Source of the DNA: Zelopaecilomyces penicillatus
Lineage: Eukaryota > Ascomycota > Sordariomycetes > Hypocreales > Pseudodiploosporaceae
Assembly: GCA_005765155.1 (NCBI GenBank)
Contig: VCCP01000005.1
Coordinates: forward strand, 3,038,001 to 3,102,000
Direction of reading: 5' to 3'
Length of the DNA stretch: 64,000 bases
In this document: positions 1 to 14,819 of the stretch, in pieces
Numbering within the stretch: the stretch's first letter is position 1
How the letters are laid out: the number at the start of each line of letters is the position of its first letter
Notes under the pieces: model-generated
Databases searched by the model: none
What the model was told of the DNA's origin: nothing
The model's input: only the letters and a program-made list of their open reading frames with translations
Made by a program: the position numbers and the translations under genes

Positions 1-3000
1 ATTATTATTAAATATAGATCTATCTAAAGGAATATTATTAATAGGATTGATTTTATTAGTCTTCTTCTTATATAAGGTATAAATATATACTTTAGGGGGA
101 TTATATAATTAATATATTCCCCTTTTTCTAGATTTCTTCTTTTTCTTTAGGAAGTCTAATTTAGTCTTAGCTATTTCTAAAGCTTTAATATACTGCTTTA
201 TAGATTTTATTAATATACTTCTAATAATTGCTTTATTATTATTAGAGTTAAGCTTTATTAGTATTTCTTTATTATCCTTAAAGAGCTATTCTAGATTAAT
301 TAATTTCTTATTATTAACTATACCTCTAATAATATAATTAATATTTAGTTTTCTAAGGAATTAGATTTATTTTATTCCTAATAAATAATATCTATAATAG
401 GAATAATTACTTATATTTATTTTATTTAATATTATATATATAAGTCTCTATCCTTTTAAGAATAATTAAATAATAGCTTAGCTATTTTAATAAATAATAT
501 CCTTAGAATAAAGGGTATTATAACTCTATCTAGTATTATATATAAGTAAATAAATATTTAAGTAATTCTTATATAGAATCAAATTTCTATTTCTTTAATT
601 ATTTAAATAATCTATTTAAAGAATAATATTATTTTAACCTTAATTAGATTATATTTAATTCTATATTTCTTAATTAATAATTTTAAGATAATATTATCTT
701 TAAAGCCTAAATTAATAAATATATTCATTGCTTTCCCTTCTTAAGAACCAATCCTAACTTAGATCTTAGGTATTTATTATAAATTTAATAACTAATAGCT
801 ATCTAAGTATATTTAAATAATCTTATAGGGTGCCTTATTAAAAGAGAAGCTTATATTATTATAGAGATTATCTTTAATCGATTTTAGAATATAAAAATAA
901 TATAAACCTAATAAATCTATATTATCTTAATCTTAATTAGATAATATTATTTAATATTAGCTATAATTAAAAGGGGCTTCTTCTTATATCTTAATTATAG
1001 CTATAATACTAGTATATAATTATTCAATTAACTTATTAAAAAAGGCTTTATTATATCTTATCTATAAATAAACTTAAATTACTTCTATTATATTCTTTAG
1101 CTTTATTAAAGATATAGGATTATCTGATTTATTCCTAGGGATATAAAGGATTTTTATTATATCTTTAACCTGATTTAATAGATCCTAGTTTATAATTATC
1201 CTAAGCTTTGGATTAAGATTAATTAATATATAAAATAATATAATAATCATTTTTATAAGTAAGATCTCTTTTAGTTTTAATTAATAATAAAAAAATCTTA
1301 TACTTTAATCTATTATTTATAATATATTCTTAGATATAATTATTAGATTAAAAGGTATTATTCTATCTAATATTAGAGTAGCCTTAAGAGTAGGCTTTTA
1401 ATATATAATAATTAAAGGTTTGGTTAACTCTTTATTATTATCTCTCTATCTCTTTCTCTTATTAATATTTATATTAATTATATATATTAATACTATTTAA
1501 TCCTTTATATCTTTATATTAAGAGAATAATATAAAAGAAATTTAGATTATATTTTTATTAGATATAATATCTAAGTATTATAACTTTATAGATTATTATT
1601 TAAGGCCTAGATAAAGGATATATTTTCTAAAGATTATATCTTTATATTTATTTAATATCTATTTAAAGTATTAAAAGGCTCTAGCTTTAATTAAGAGAAT
1701 AAGAGATATAATTATATAATTAAGGAAGTTAATAACTTAAGCTATTATAAGCTTTTAATAGTATTCTTTTATCTTAAGGAATTATTATATAATAATAGGA
1801 GAAATTATACTCTAGCTTATAATATATCCTAGATTTAATATTCTAGTATATAAATTATATATATAAAACCTAAGTTTAGTATTATATACTAATTTATTAT
1901 AATAGAAAGAAAAATAATTTAATAAATTATAGTATTAATAATTATTCTTATCCTATCTCTCTTAAAAGAAGAAGATATTAAAATCCTTATTATTATTAAG
2001 ATTAAATATTATTTAATTAAATAAAAAACTTATTAAGCCTTTATATTATAAATCCTTATTAATATATATATTAGTATCTATCTATATTTTAATAATTATT
2101 TAAGTAATATCTTCCCTAATAGCTATATTAATCTTAAGGTTATTAATAAGCTTAATCAACTCCTTTATATCTATTAGCTTAGCTTTAAAGGGTATAGTCT
2201 TAGTAATAATTAAAAAGAACTTTTCTTTAAGATAAAGATCCTATATAATTAGATTCTTTATTATAGTAATTTAATTAAGTATTACTCTAATAATAATTAT
2301 ATTTACTTGATTCCTAAGACTATTAGAAGTCTTATATTATTTAATAGCTAGTTTAATAATTACTTAATTATTAAAGTATCCTTAAAGCTATTTATATAAT
2401 ATCTTTTTAAGTTTATAAGGATTATTAATAGAATTTATTTAGATAACCTTAATAAAAAGCCTTATTAATATAGTCTTATATAATATATAAAATAATAATT
2501 TTAAGTTCTTTTAATTTAAATTATATTAAAAAGTATAGAATCTATATTTATTAAGCTAATTTAGAATATCTTTAATAGATTCTAGATATTATTATTTAAG
2601 TACTTTTAAATAATCTTTATATAATCTTAATTACTATAAATCTTTTTTAAAGAAATAATTCTTTAATACTTTTTTAACTTTTATTTATAAAAGATTATAA
2701 ATAAATCCTTAGATAATATCTTTATAGGTATTAATTATATAATATATAAAATAATTATATTTCTCTTTATTAATTATATTATTATCTTTTATTTTAAGCT
2801 TATAGTTTAAAAGATACTTAATAATATTAATCCTATTAAAGTATTTAATAAGCTTAAGGTTAATAATATATTTTTTAGGTTTATTTATAATAAGAATATC
2901 CTTAAAATTATTAAAAAGAATAGTATTAATCTTAATAATACTTTATTAAAAACTCTTAATAATATTATCTCTTAGTTAATTAATTAAGTATAAGCTTGAT

Positions 3001-4117
3001 CTATTAAAGAAAGAGCTATTAGAATTTATAATAAATATTATATTAAATAAAGAAATACTTAAAGTAAGGATATCAAGGATAATAATCTTAGGAATAGTAA
3101 TTCTAATAATAGAATTAAAATCATTTAAAGATCTTCTTCTTTAATATAAAGAATATCTATTTAAACTAAAGGCTAGTAATATATTAAGAAGATTAAATAA
3201 TAATAAAGGCTTCCTATTATAGAGATATTTAAATATCTAATCTAAGAAGGAGTTATCTTAACTCTTATATAGTAATATATTATTAATTATATCCTAGTAT
3301 TAATATAAAACCTTTCCTTTAAGAATAGATATTATATTTAAGTTAAGGATAATAATTCTTATATTATTATAATTAAATAATATCTTATTTCTATAATACT
3401 AAGATTACTCTTAAATAAAAAGCTTTTTTAGTATTAAGGATAAGACCTATAAAAAGAGAAGAGAGATAAAAACATTTCCTAAGATTAATTAAACCATTAA
3501 AATATTAATCTATAATATAAAAAAGCAAAACCAAGGGTTAATATATAGCTAATACTATTTATTATTAATTAAATAATTAATATTAGAAGCTATATAAGTT
3601 AATTATCTATAGCAATTCTTTCTATATTTATTTATATTTTAATTAAGTAAAATTAATAAATTTAAAATACTTTATCTTTTTAATCTAATATTTAGTATAT
3701 AAATTATCTTTTATATATATTCTAGGTAAAAGCTTATCTTAGGATTAAATATTCCTTTATTTTTTCTTTTAATAATTTAATATTTTATAATATTAGATTT
3801 TAATAAAAAAGAAATTAATAATACCTTATTATTTAGCTAGAATAGTATATAATATCCCTGCTTTATAGACTTTAAATCTTTTAATAAATAAGCTTAGCTC
3901 TTTTATTTCTAGATTTCTAGACTATTATTTTTAGAGATATCTTTTAATTATACTAATTAAAAGGTCTTATAAGGGTATCTATAATGATTCTTCTTAGACT
4001 AGTCTTTATAGTAGCTTAAAAGTGCCCTTAAATATATTATATTATTAATCTAGTATTAATTAATCCTTTTAATAGCAAAGGAAATAAGATATCCCCCTAT
4101 CTTAATCATTAGTTTTA
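1..4117. other. AT-rich RIP-degraded block, unidentified content
   Basis: Almost pure A/T sequence with no open reading frame of note; stops occur in every frame. Between about 2,900 and 3,500 the + strand reads as a long stretch of degraded coding-like sequence (frequent lysine, isoleucine and asparagine codons broken by TAA/TAG), which suggests a mutated transposon gene, but I could not match it to a family. A few G/C-bearing patches survive. No gene, RNA or array is recognisable. Confidence 0.7.
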
Positions 4118-4120
4118 ATA

Positions 4121-4510
4121 AGGGGAAAACAATATATATAATAATATTAATATTATCTATAGAACTATAAGATGATTTTAGGGTAGTTATATAGCTAGTA
4201 TAATCTATAAGAATTAAATAGGTAAGAAAAGCTATAAAGCAGTGATATAATAAATTAAACTTAAGGGATTAATTGATTATCCTATAATTAATTAGATAAA
4301 GAAGATAGCTTTTTAATAGCTAGTCTTTTAAATATATTAGAAAATTCTTAGATAGAAAAAAGGAAAAAAACTTAAATTCAATGATATCTATCTATTTAAA
4401 TAGCCTAGATATAGCCTATCTACTTATATAGTTCAATCCCCTTAAGTATAGCTTATATAGCTATAGCTTAATCAATTAGTAAGGGGGTCTATTTAACCCA
4501 GCTATTAAAA
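4121..4510 (+). repeat. Left terminal inverted repeat of the 6.4-kb transposon
   Basis: It begins with a run of four G followed by AAAAC and continues through conserved blocks such as GATTTTAGGG, TAGGTAAGAAAAGCTATAAAG and TTAATAGCTAG. It pairs with 10,177-10,566 in inverted orientation and with about 59,105-59,493 in direct orientation. Homology stops at CTATTAAAA near 4,510. In this copy every C of the 24-nt CA-rich tract at 4,133-4,156 has become T. Confidence 0.8.
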
Positions 4511-7500
4511 TAATAATATAGACTTATACTTTATATAGTTATTAATAATAGACCTAAACTAAAAAAGCTTCTTTCTTAGATACTATTTAATTAAGGTATA
4601 AAATATATTTAAATATCTAGATATAATCCTATAGCTAATTCTATAGTTAAAGTTAATTATTAAAGCCTTATATTTATAATAGTAAAGATATTAAAAGGGG
4701 ATTTTAAATAGATAAGATACCTTAAAGCAGCTATTCTTATAGACAGAACTATAATTAAATTATCCTATAGCTTCTCTGCCTTTTATCTTATATATAGGTA
4801 TAACCTTATCTTATTATTTAAAGTTGAATTTCTAATATAAAGGCTTATTAATTAAGATATTATTATTAATACTAAGGACTTATTTAAGTCTTATATTTAA
4901 ATACTAGAAAGAAGATTAAAAGATATAATAAAGGCTAAAGAAAAGATAACTAACTTTAAAAAGAAGCTAGTAGTAAGAACAGATATTACTAATAAATATA
5001 TACTTTAATTAGAATATAATTAACTAGTATTAAATAACCTAATACTTATATATAATATATCTAAGAAGTAGGATAAATCTTATATAATAAAGATAATGAT
5101 ATACTAGTATAGTTTATATTAGATTGCTTTATAAGCAGATATTATTAAAGTATATATACTTTATATAATAGATAGGATTCTTTTAGATAAGACCTATTCT
5201 AGAAACTATCTAAAGAAGTTTATTAAAGATAAGTATAGTTAATAGATATCTAATACTAATATATAGCTCTTTAAACCTAAAGATAAACAAGAATTATATA
5301 AAGAAAAAAGAGGGCTAGGATTATTAAACCCTTTTATATACTTTAACTTATCTATTAATTAAATAATACCCTAAGACTTTAACTCTAATACTGATTTTAA
5401 AAAAGACTTTCTAGATTTATTATTAGCTATTAAACCCTAATTTAAAGTTATAATCCTTAGCCTAACCTAATACTAAAAGAGTATATATTAACTATATTTA
5501 TTTTAAATATATATATAACTTCTTATATATTTAAACCAAGGATTTCCTAGCTTAAATTCTATTTAAAAATCCTTAATAGGAAGGATTTTAATAATATTTC
5601 TTAAAAGATATAATAAATTTCACTCTTTATATATAATATTCTATTACTAATATATAAACCAATTATACTAAATTAATTATAATAAATAATTAATACTTTT
5701 AAACCTTAATTATAATAACTAAACTATTTCTATATTAGTAATTAAATAATCCTTATTAATCTTATTCCTTTATAATCTTTCCTTAATCTATATTAATCTG
5801 ATTTTATTATACCCTTAAATATAAGCCTATTCTTAAATCTACCCTATACCTATACTAATCAAAACCAAATAAAGCTTATACTTATATACCTAAAACCTTT
5901 TCTTTTACTTTAAAAAACTTATTAAATTCCTATTAAAAATAAAAGTTCTTATAAATTATTTTAATATTATAATATTATCTTTCTTTAACTTTTTTATTTA
6001 TATAAATCCCTTTCTTATTTTATTATATATATATTTTATAATACTATATTAAATTAATTATATTCTTTTATTAATTTATTTTATTTTATAAAGATTAATT
6101 AATACCTTTAAAAGCTAATTTATTTATTAATATTAAACTATTTAGATTATATAATTAATATTATTATCCTAAAATTAATTTATTTTATCCTTTTTAAACT
6201 AAATCTATATTCTAATAATTAAGGAATTATTTAATTCTATTTATATCTATTAAATTCTATTAAGGTTTTCCTTTACTATCTTATCTATATTCTATTTTAT
6301 TATATATTTAACCTTTAAAGTTAATAGTTAATATTTCTATAGGTAGAAAGTAATAGATATATTTAAGAAATCTAAAATAACTGATCTCTTTAATTCTTTG
6401 ATTTAGTTCTTCCCTAAGAAAGTTATTTACTTTCTTTTATCCTTTAATTTAGATTAATAGCTATAAAATCCTCTTTACCTATAATTTATATATCTATTCT
6501 ATTTATAATTTAAATAATACCTATTATATTTATTTAGGATTAAAATATATAGATAATATAATTATATAATATACTTTTTAATAATTATAATAATAATTAA
6601 GAAGGATTATATATAATAGGAATATAGGATTAGATTAATAATCCTATAATAATTAATAAATAAAAAGTAAATCCTTTTTTTTTTTTTATTAAGATATTAA
6701 AGAAATATATATAAATATATCCTATTTTAATTAATATAAATATAAAGTAAGGTATTTAGGTTTTTATAATAGATTTTAATATAGGATATTTTTAAGTATT
6801 ATAAAGATTATCTTTCTAGAAGTATTATTTAAGATTTTAGCCCTTAGCTAGTTATATAAGAGTATTAGATATATCTTTTATAAACTTAATAATAAAGGAT
6901 ATCTTATAATAAATAGAGTAATTTATCTAGTTTATATTTACCCCCCTTAGAATCTATACTTTAAATATTATTTAAATTTAAAAATAGAAAAAAGAATTAA
7001 TATTAGTTTATAAAGATTAAATAATATTAAACCAGAAAGATCTTATAATTTACTATCACTTTTATTATAAAAGATAGTTTAATACTATTAAAGAACTTAA
7101 TATAATTATTCTATAATAAGATAACTTTATAAGTAATTATATTATATAAAATAATTATATTTATAATAGAATTAATATTAAGGAGCTAAAAATAAATATT
7201 ATCTTAATTAGTTTCTATAATTAAATAATATCTATATTAAAAACTTAAAGAGAATAAAAAGCAGATTAATAATCCTAAAGTTAAAAGAATTAAGTTATAA
7301 GATAAAAAAGGAAAAGTTATAGAAGCTAGAAGATAGCCTTTTTAAAAGGTATATAAATAAAAATATATATTACTTATTAGCTATAAATTATTATTAAATA
7401 TAATAAAAAGCTATACTTTAAAGGAAGAGCTATCTATAATAAAAGATACCTTTAATTAAGTGATTATATATAACTATAAAGGATTATTAATTTAAACCCT

Positions 7501-10176
7501 TATATACTTATAAAGCTCTCTCTTATAAAGAGATATCTTATATATATTACTCTCTTTTACCTTTATTATATCCTTTAATACTTATATTATCTTATTTTAT
7601 TCCTTTAATCTCTACTATTATTTAATTATATCCTTATTTAATTTCTTATTAACATATAATATTAAAATAATAAAGAATTTCTAGATTATTTATACCCTTT
7701 CTTTAGATAAGTATTAAAAATATAAGCCTTATTATTATTATAAAAGTAATATAGCTTAAAGAAGATATAAGTTTATTTTATAAATATATTAATAAATATA
7801 TTATATTTATAATAAATCTAGGGTTTTTTAAGTAATTCTATTTTATAGTCCCTTGATAAGACTGGTTTAATCTATTATTAACCCTCCCTTAGAATTTTAA
7901 ATAGATACCCTAGATTTAATAGTATATAGCCTTATCTCTACTATATAGCTATTTCTTTAAGGCTTATAAGGATAGAACTAAAGCGATTATCTAATTAAGC
8001 TCTATTAATTATTATATATACTAAAGAATAAAGATTAAGCTATTAATTTTATATTATACCCTCTACTTTAAATTATACTTTATAATATCTTTAAAAATAT
8101 ATTTATAGCCTTTAAAGTAATATATATTTTTAAGTTAAAGGAATACTTTTATATATATATAGATCTCCTTAATATTTTATATAAGTTTAGATTCTATAAT
8201 TATTTAATATTTAATATTTATAATTATCTTAATAAGCTAATTGTTTTTTATAAGAATATATTTAATAAATGATTCTTTATTAGATTTATTAATTATAAGA
8301 ATATATATTAGTATTTCTTTATTTAGGATTAATTTAAAGGCTAGCTTTATATCTTTAATTTATAAATAAATAAATAAATATATTATATTAAAGAGTTTAT
8401 ATATCTATAAAGATAAATACTTTATAAGCTTAATCTTTTTTATAATTTTATATTTATTATTATTCTATATATAAAGTAAATATAAGATTAGGAATATAGT
8501 TATTTATCTTTTTTCTAGGTTTATATTATTATTAAAGGATTAATTAGGTTTTGCTCTTATCTTAATTAGATTAAGGAAGATTTAAATAAGATTAAATAAT
8601 CTTATAATAATATATTTTACCTATTCTTTAATAATCCCTTTTATTTATTATTAAGAGATTAATACTTATTTAATAGTTTAAATCAATCTATATCTAGTTA
8701 TATATTTAAAATAAGGAGTATTATACTATATCTTATTATTAATAAATTAAATATAATTAAGTATTTATAAAGCTTTTATTATATTACTTTATAAGATCTT
8801 AATAATTATATAGTTTATAATTAAGATATAGATAAAGTATTTTATTTTATCTATCTAGGAGGTATTATATTATTTTTAATTAATAGGTATACCTTACTTA
8901 TACTATATAATAACTCTAGAATCTTTTATATACCTATAAGAGATAGCCTATTTATATTATTTATATAAACTATTATAATACTATCTGCTTATTTTATTAA
9001 AATATAAAAATCTATACTTTTTAAAGCTATTATTAATTAATAATTAAATAATAAATTTAAGTATAATAAGATAATCAAGCCTAAGGTAATTAAGATTATT
9101 AATATAATTATTATTAAAAAAGCTAAGTTAATTATAACTTAGCTTAATAATAATTAAATAATAATACCTTAATAGTATTCTTTAAAAGCTAATAGAAATA
9201 GATTATTTATTATTTATTTAGTTTTTAAGCTCTTATCTAGGCTTAGTTTATTTATATATAATAGTATTAAGGATATTTAGGGATTATTTAATTAAGATTT
9301 ATTAAATAAGGAATTAGAGTTAATATTAATATAGCTTATATTATATTTAAACCCTTAGAAATAGATTATCTTTAAGGAATAGATAATTAAATTAACTTTT
9401 TTAAGTACTTTTATAATTAATTTAAATAAGAATATTAATACTTTTAGGGATATTATTATAACCCTAAAATGGTTTATTAATAGGAATCTAAATAGGATAT
9501 CTTAATTAGATAATAAATATCTTTCTTATAAATAGATTAACCCTTTTAATAAAGAAAAAAGAAATCTAGAAAAGAAATAAAAAAGCTAATAAAAGGAATT
9601 AAACCCTTAGCCCTCTTTATACTATATACTATTAATTCAATCTATAAGATATAAGAAAAAGATTATTATTTAAATAGATACTAGTTTACCTTTATAATAC
9701 TTAAAAGTAATAGGGTATACTATAACTATTAAATTTATTAAAAAGATAGATAATATATTCCTTATTAAAAGGCCTATACTATATATTAAATACTCTAATA
9801 ATTATATTAATCTTTATTTTAATAAAATAATTATAGAAGAGATCTTTTAATATATTAAAGAGATAATAAAAGCTTCTTTTAATAGGCTAATAATTTAAGC
9901 TATTTAATCTAATAGATCTAAATACTATATTATATAAATATAATTAATAATACCTCTATCTATAGATTAAATAATAAAGTTAAATACTTTAAGGATATTA
10001 AGAGAGTTAAAGGGATTAAATATTAAGAGAATACTTAATCAAGGATAGATAAGATAGAAAAAGTAAAGTATATATATATAGATATCTAAAGGTTATATTT
10101 AAATACTATTATTTAATTGATTATAAATATTATTTAACTTAATAATAGGGTTATCTTTAATATTTATTAAGAGAGT

Positions 10177-10566
10177 TTTAATAATTAGATTAAATATATC
10201 CCTTTATTAATTAATTAAGCTATAGCTATATAAGCTATATTTAAGGGGATTAAACTATATAAGTAGATAAGCTATACCCAAGCCATTTAAACAGATAGAT
10301 ATTATCAAATTCAAGTTTTTTTTTTCCCCTTTTATCTAAGAATTTTCTAGTATATTTAAAAGACTAGCTATTAAAAAGCTATCTTCTTTATTTGATCAGT
10401 TATAGGATAATTAATTAATCCCTTAAGTTCAATTCATTATATCATCGCTTTATAGCTTTTCTTACCTATTTAATCCTTATAGATTATATTAGCTATATAA
10501 TTACCCTAAAATCACCCTATAATTCTATAGGTGGTGTTAGTGTTATTGTGTGTGTTGTTTTCCCCT
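10177..10566 (-). repeat. Right terminal inverted repeat of the 6.4-kb transposon
   Basis: Reverse complement of 4,121-4,510. It is the least mutated of the three ends: the outer 24 nt (10,531-10,554), read on the minus strand, keeps all ten cytosines of its CA-rich tract. This makes it the best available reference for the original end. Confidence 0.8.
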
Positions 10567-13500
10567 TATTAAAGTATTAATTTTTATTTATATTATTTCC
10601 TTAAATTAATTATATATTAAATACTTTTTAAGTATCTTTTAATTTAATAAAGGATTAAAGTATTAACCCTTTTTATCTGGTTTATTAAAAATAGTCTTAA
10701 CCCTTAATATATATTTTCAATTAAATACTATTATAAATATAATAAAGAATATTTTATAATCTCTTTAAATAAATAAATATAGGTTTAATTAATTAAATCC
10801 TTTCTTTTTTATTTATAATAAAGGATTAAATAAAAAAAGTATTAATCTTATCTTTATAAATAGTTTTTTTTTTTATAAATCTTTAAAAATCTTTTATAAG
10901 CTTTAATATAATCTTAAATATTATAATTATATATAATTATATTAAACTTATTTATACTTTAGATATCTCTTTTTATATTTATATTTTTAATAATAGAGCT
11001 TATTTTATATTTTTAAGCTTTATTTTCTTTTATTTTATATTATAAATAAGATTTTAAAAGCTTAAAATATTAAAATCTTATTTCTATATTTAAATTATTA
11101 ATTCTTAAATATTATATCTTAAAATAAAAGATTTAATTTTTTTTTAAAGTTTATTAATATAGATTATTAATATTACTTTTTTAATTTATTAATTTAATTC
11201 TTATTTTTAAATATATATTAATATAATTAATCTATACTTTATTAAGCTTATATTTTTATTAGCTTTTATATAAATTAAGATTTTAAAGTCTGATATAATA
11301 TTTAAAATCCTATTAATATCTTCTTTTCTAAAGCTTTTTTTTATATTTTAAATATTTATATTTAAGCTTATTAATATTTTTATTCCTAAGTTTAAAACTT
11401 ATTCTAGATTCTTTAAAGGTATATTAAAGTAAAAGAGTTATAAAGAGTTTAAATAAGCTTTATTTTCTATTTTATATAAAATATATAATACTTTAAATAT
11501 TCATTTTAATTATTTCTTTTTTATTTCTTATATTTAAATATAAAACTATTATTTATTAAATATTATACTTTTTATTATTATTATTTTATTTAAATTAAGG
11601 ATTTAATTATAATAAATATTAGATATAATATATTTAATTAAATAATCTAGATACTTTTTAAAGCGTATTTTATAATCTTATCTCTTAAGATTTTATTCTT
11701 TTTCTTTTATAAATATAATAGCTTAATAATTATATACATAAATACTGCTTTATGATAGCTTTAGATATATATAGCCTAAATTATTTATAAAGCTTCTTAA
11801 TTAATAATATCTAAAATAGATTTTATTTTAGATTTATATTAAATAGATAAATAATTATTTATATACTTTTTAATTATAATTTAAATAAAAGGTTTAGTTT
11901 TCTAAATATAATAATAGATTTAATTATAATTTTCTAATTTATATATTTAATTAAATTATTAAGCTTATATATGTATAATAATATAAGCTTAAATATAATC
12001 CCTTTATGTTTTATTTAATATTAAAATAATAATTAATTATTTATAGTTATTATAGCTTATTTATTATCTTATCTAAAGATATATATAAAAAGATTAAATT
12101 ATATTATTATATACTTTATAAATTCTTAAAAATATTTTAATAATATAAATAATTATTTATTTAATAATAATTAAGCCTATAAATAGTTTATATATTCTTC
12201 TTTAAATATAAGAAGCTATTTATTATTATTAATTCCTTTTAAATAATCTTAAAGATTTTAATAAATCCTATAAAAAGGCCTTAATAATTTACTTTATAAT
12301 AATCTTTATAATATAATCTATATTATATTTATTAATATATAGATTATATAATCCTTATATTTAATTTTCTTAATTTTAATATTTTTAATATTCTTTATAA
12401 GCTTTTTTAAAATATTTTAATCTAGATATCCTATTTAAAGATAATCTAGTTCTTTTATATTTATATATAATTTTATAGGATTAAATAATTATTTATATAA
12501 TTATATAGGTTAATATTTTAGATTAATAAATAAGAATATAAATAGTTTTTATTTAAATAAATAAATAAAGTTTATTTTTAAATATAAGGATAATATAAAA
12601 TAGATTTATATTTAAGAAAAGTAAGATTATAATATTTAATTAAAATAATTATTAATATATTTTTCTTTAAGCTTCTTAAATATAAAGAATAATTCAATCT
12701 AAAGTATTAAATTCTTATCTTTTATAATAAAATCTTTAATATTATATTTATATAAAAACCATTAATTATAATTATATTATTAAATATAAGATTCTTTATA
12801 TAATTATTATATTTTTTATAAAAAGTATTCTTTAGTATATAAATTCCTTTATTAAATATCTTATAACTTATCTTATTTATTTAAATTTAATTATTTATTA
12901 AAGATTAAATAAAGAACTTAAATTTAAATATAGCTTTATTATTTATAAGATATATAATACTATAACTATTATATATTATACTTTTTAAATATATATATAT
13001 ATATATTAAATATAATTATAGAGAATATTATTAATAGATTTAGCTTTTAAATAAGCTTATAAGTATTAATAAAAATAATTATAATATTATTTAAATAGGC
13101 TATACTAGTCTTTTTCTTAATCTATCTTTTCTTTTTTAATTTTAAATATAGATTTTTTTATTTAAACTTATTAAGATCTATATAAATTATCTTTATATAC
13201 TTAAATATAAGTATTTATATAAAATCATAATTCTTTCTTTTTATTATAATATATTTTAAATTCTAATATTCCTTAAAAAGCTAATAATAACCTTTAAAGC
13301 TTATAATCTTATAAAGATATATAAAATTAGTTTATAAAGCTTTTAAAATACTATAATAAACTTATTCTTTAATATTTAAATAATTATTTAATATTATAAA
13401 GATTAAATTAATATTATTATATTATTTTTCTATTATAATTATTTAAAAATTATAATTATAAAGATTAATATTATTAATATAAATATTTAAATAGTTTTTC

Positions 13501-14640
13501 TTTTTTAAAGCTTATTAAGCTTAGCTTTTATCTATATAGGATTAAAATACTTTTTTATAGCTTTTAAAAAAGCTTAAATTATTTTTATACTCTTTATATC
13601 CTTAATATTAAGGTTTTCAATATATATATAGATATTATTTTATTCTTAAAATTAAATATTAGGATTTATATTTTTTTTATATATATTAAATAGATATTTT
13701 AGATATCTTTTTTTTATATCTTTAAAAAGTATAATTTTAATTAAAGCTATAACTATTTTTATCTTTTTAATTAATTTAAATAATATTAATATATTTTTAA
13801 AAGCTATTTCTTTATAAAAATCTTAGATTTTATCTCTTTTATAAAAGCTTTAGATTATATTTTCTTTATTTCCTTTATTTTATTTTTATAATATTAATAT
13901 GTTATATTCTTTATAATACTTATTTAAATAATAATTATAATCTATTATTATAATATTTAATTTATTTTTTCTTTTTTTTCTCTTTTCTTATAAATCTCTT
14001 CTAAATTTATTTTAAACTCTTATAATTAATAATTTAAATAAAATACCTTATTTTATATAATTATAAATATAATTTCTTAAGATTAAGTATACTTTATAGT
14101 TTTTTTAAGTATATAATTCTTAGCCTTTAATTTAATTAGTTTAGGTTTTATTTAATTAGGATTAATTAAATAAGGAGTATTATATATATTAGCTTTTAAC
14201 TTTAATACTTTATATTATATATTTTAATACTTAGTTTTTAAAAATAGAATAAAGTCCTAAAATCTTTTATTTAAAAATAAAACTATACTTAAAATTATTA
14301 TATAAAAGGATAGTTTTTAATAAGAATAAAAGAATATTAAAAAGAAAGAAAAAGATAAAAAAGAATATAAAAATAAAAGAATTATATTTAGGCTTTATTT
14401 TTAAAGGCTATTTATATACTTATATATATAATAAAAGTTATTAATATTAAATACTTAAAAAATAAGATTTTTAGTAAGGTATTTTTAAATTATTTAGGCT
14501 TATAATTATAATATAAAAAATAGGTTATATAGAATATAAATATATAAAGATTTATTATAAGCTTAAAGGAGTATATAAGATATAATTAAAGCCTTAATTT
14601 ATATAAAAAAGAAAGAGATTAAAGAGCTAACTATATAAGA
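10567..14640. other. AT-rich RIP-degraded block, pyrimidine-skewed
   Basis: No intact reading frame. The + strand is clearly richer in T (and C over G) than in A, the reverse of the skew over identified + strand elements further right, so the remains are probably of transposon genes on the minus strand. Minus-strand translation shows lysine-rich, stop-broken sequence that I could not assign to a family. Confidence 0.55.
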
Positions 14641-14819
14641 AGAGCCTAAAAGTAGCTCTGCTTATATAAGCATACTATAGCCAAACATAGCCGAATATAA
14701 GCTCATACCTAAAGAAGCCTAGCTATATATATAGCTTAACAATTCTTAAAGAGATTATAACCGATTCTGTAATTACATGAAAAAGAACACACCCATAACT
14801 TTTAATATAGCCTCTCATC
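14641..14819 (+). promoter_or_regulatory. AT-block edge and upstream region of the aminotransferase gene
   Basis: Base composition rises from nearly pure A/T to normal over about 150 bp, so the RIP-degraded DNA reaches close to the start codon. A TATATATATAG stretch lies about 80 bp upstream of the ATG, but in this background it is weak evidence for a TATA box. No specific operator is recognised. Confidence 0.4.

Larger units (their letters stand above)
4121..10566 (+). mobile_element. RIP-degraded transposon with ~390-bp terminal inverted repeats (copy 1)
   Basis: The left end (4,121-4,510) reappears as its reverse complement at 10,177-10,566, giving a 6.4-kb unit. The interior from about 5,640 to 10,170 is also present, inverted, at about 59,490-64,000, so the unit moves or duplicates as a whole. 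Inverted rather than direct ends argue for a DNA transposon, not an LTR element. The + strand is purine-rich and reads as broken coding sequence, so the lost gene probably ran on +. I could not recognise a transposase family. TTAA lies directly outside both ends, but TTAA is common in such DNA. The alternative is two unrelated elements facing each other; the shared interior of the second copy argues against that. Confidence 0.65.
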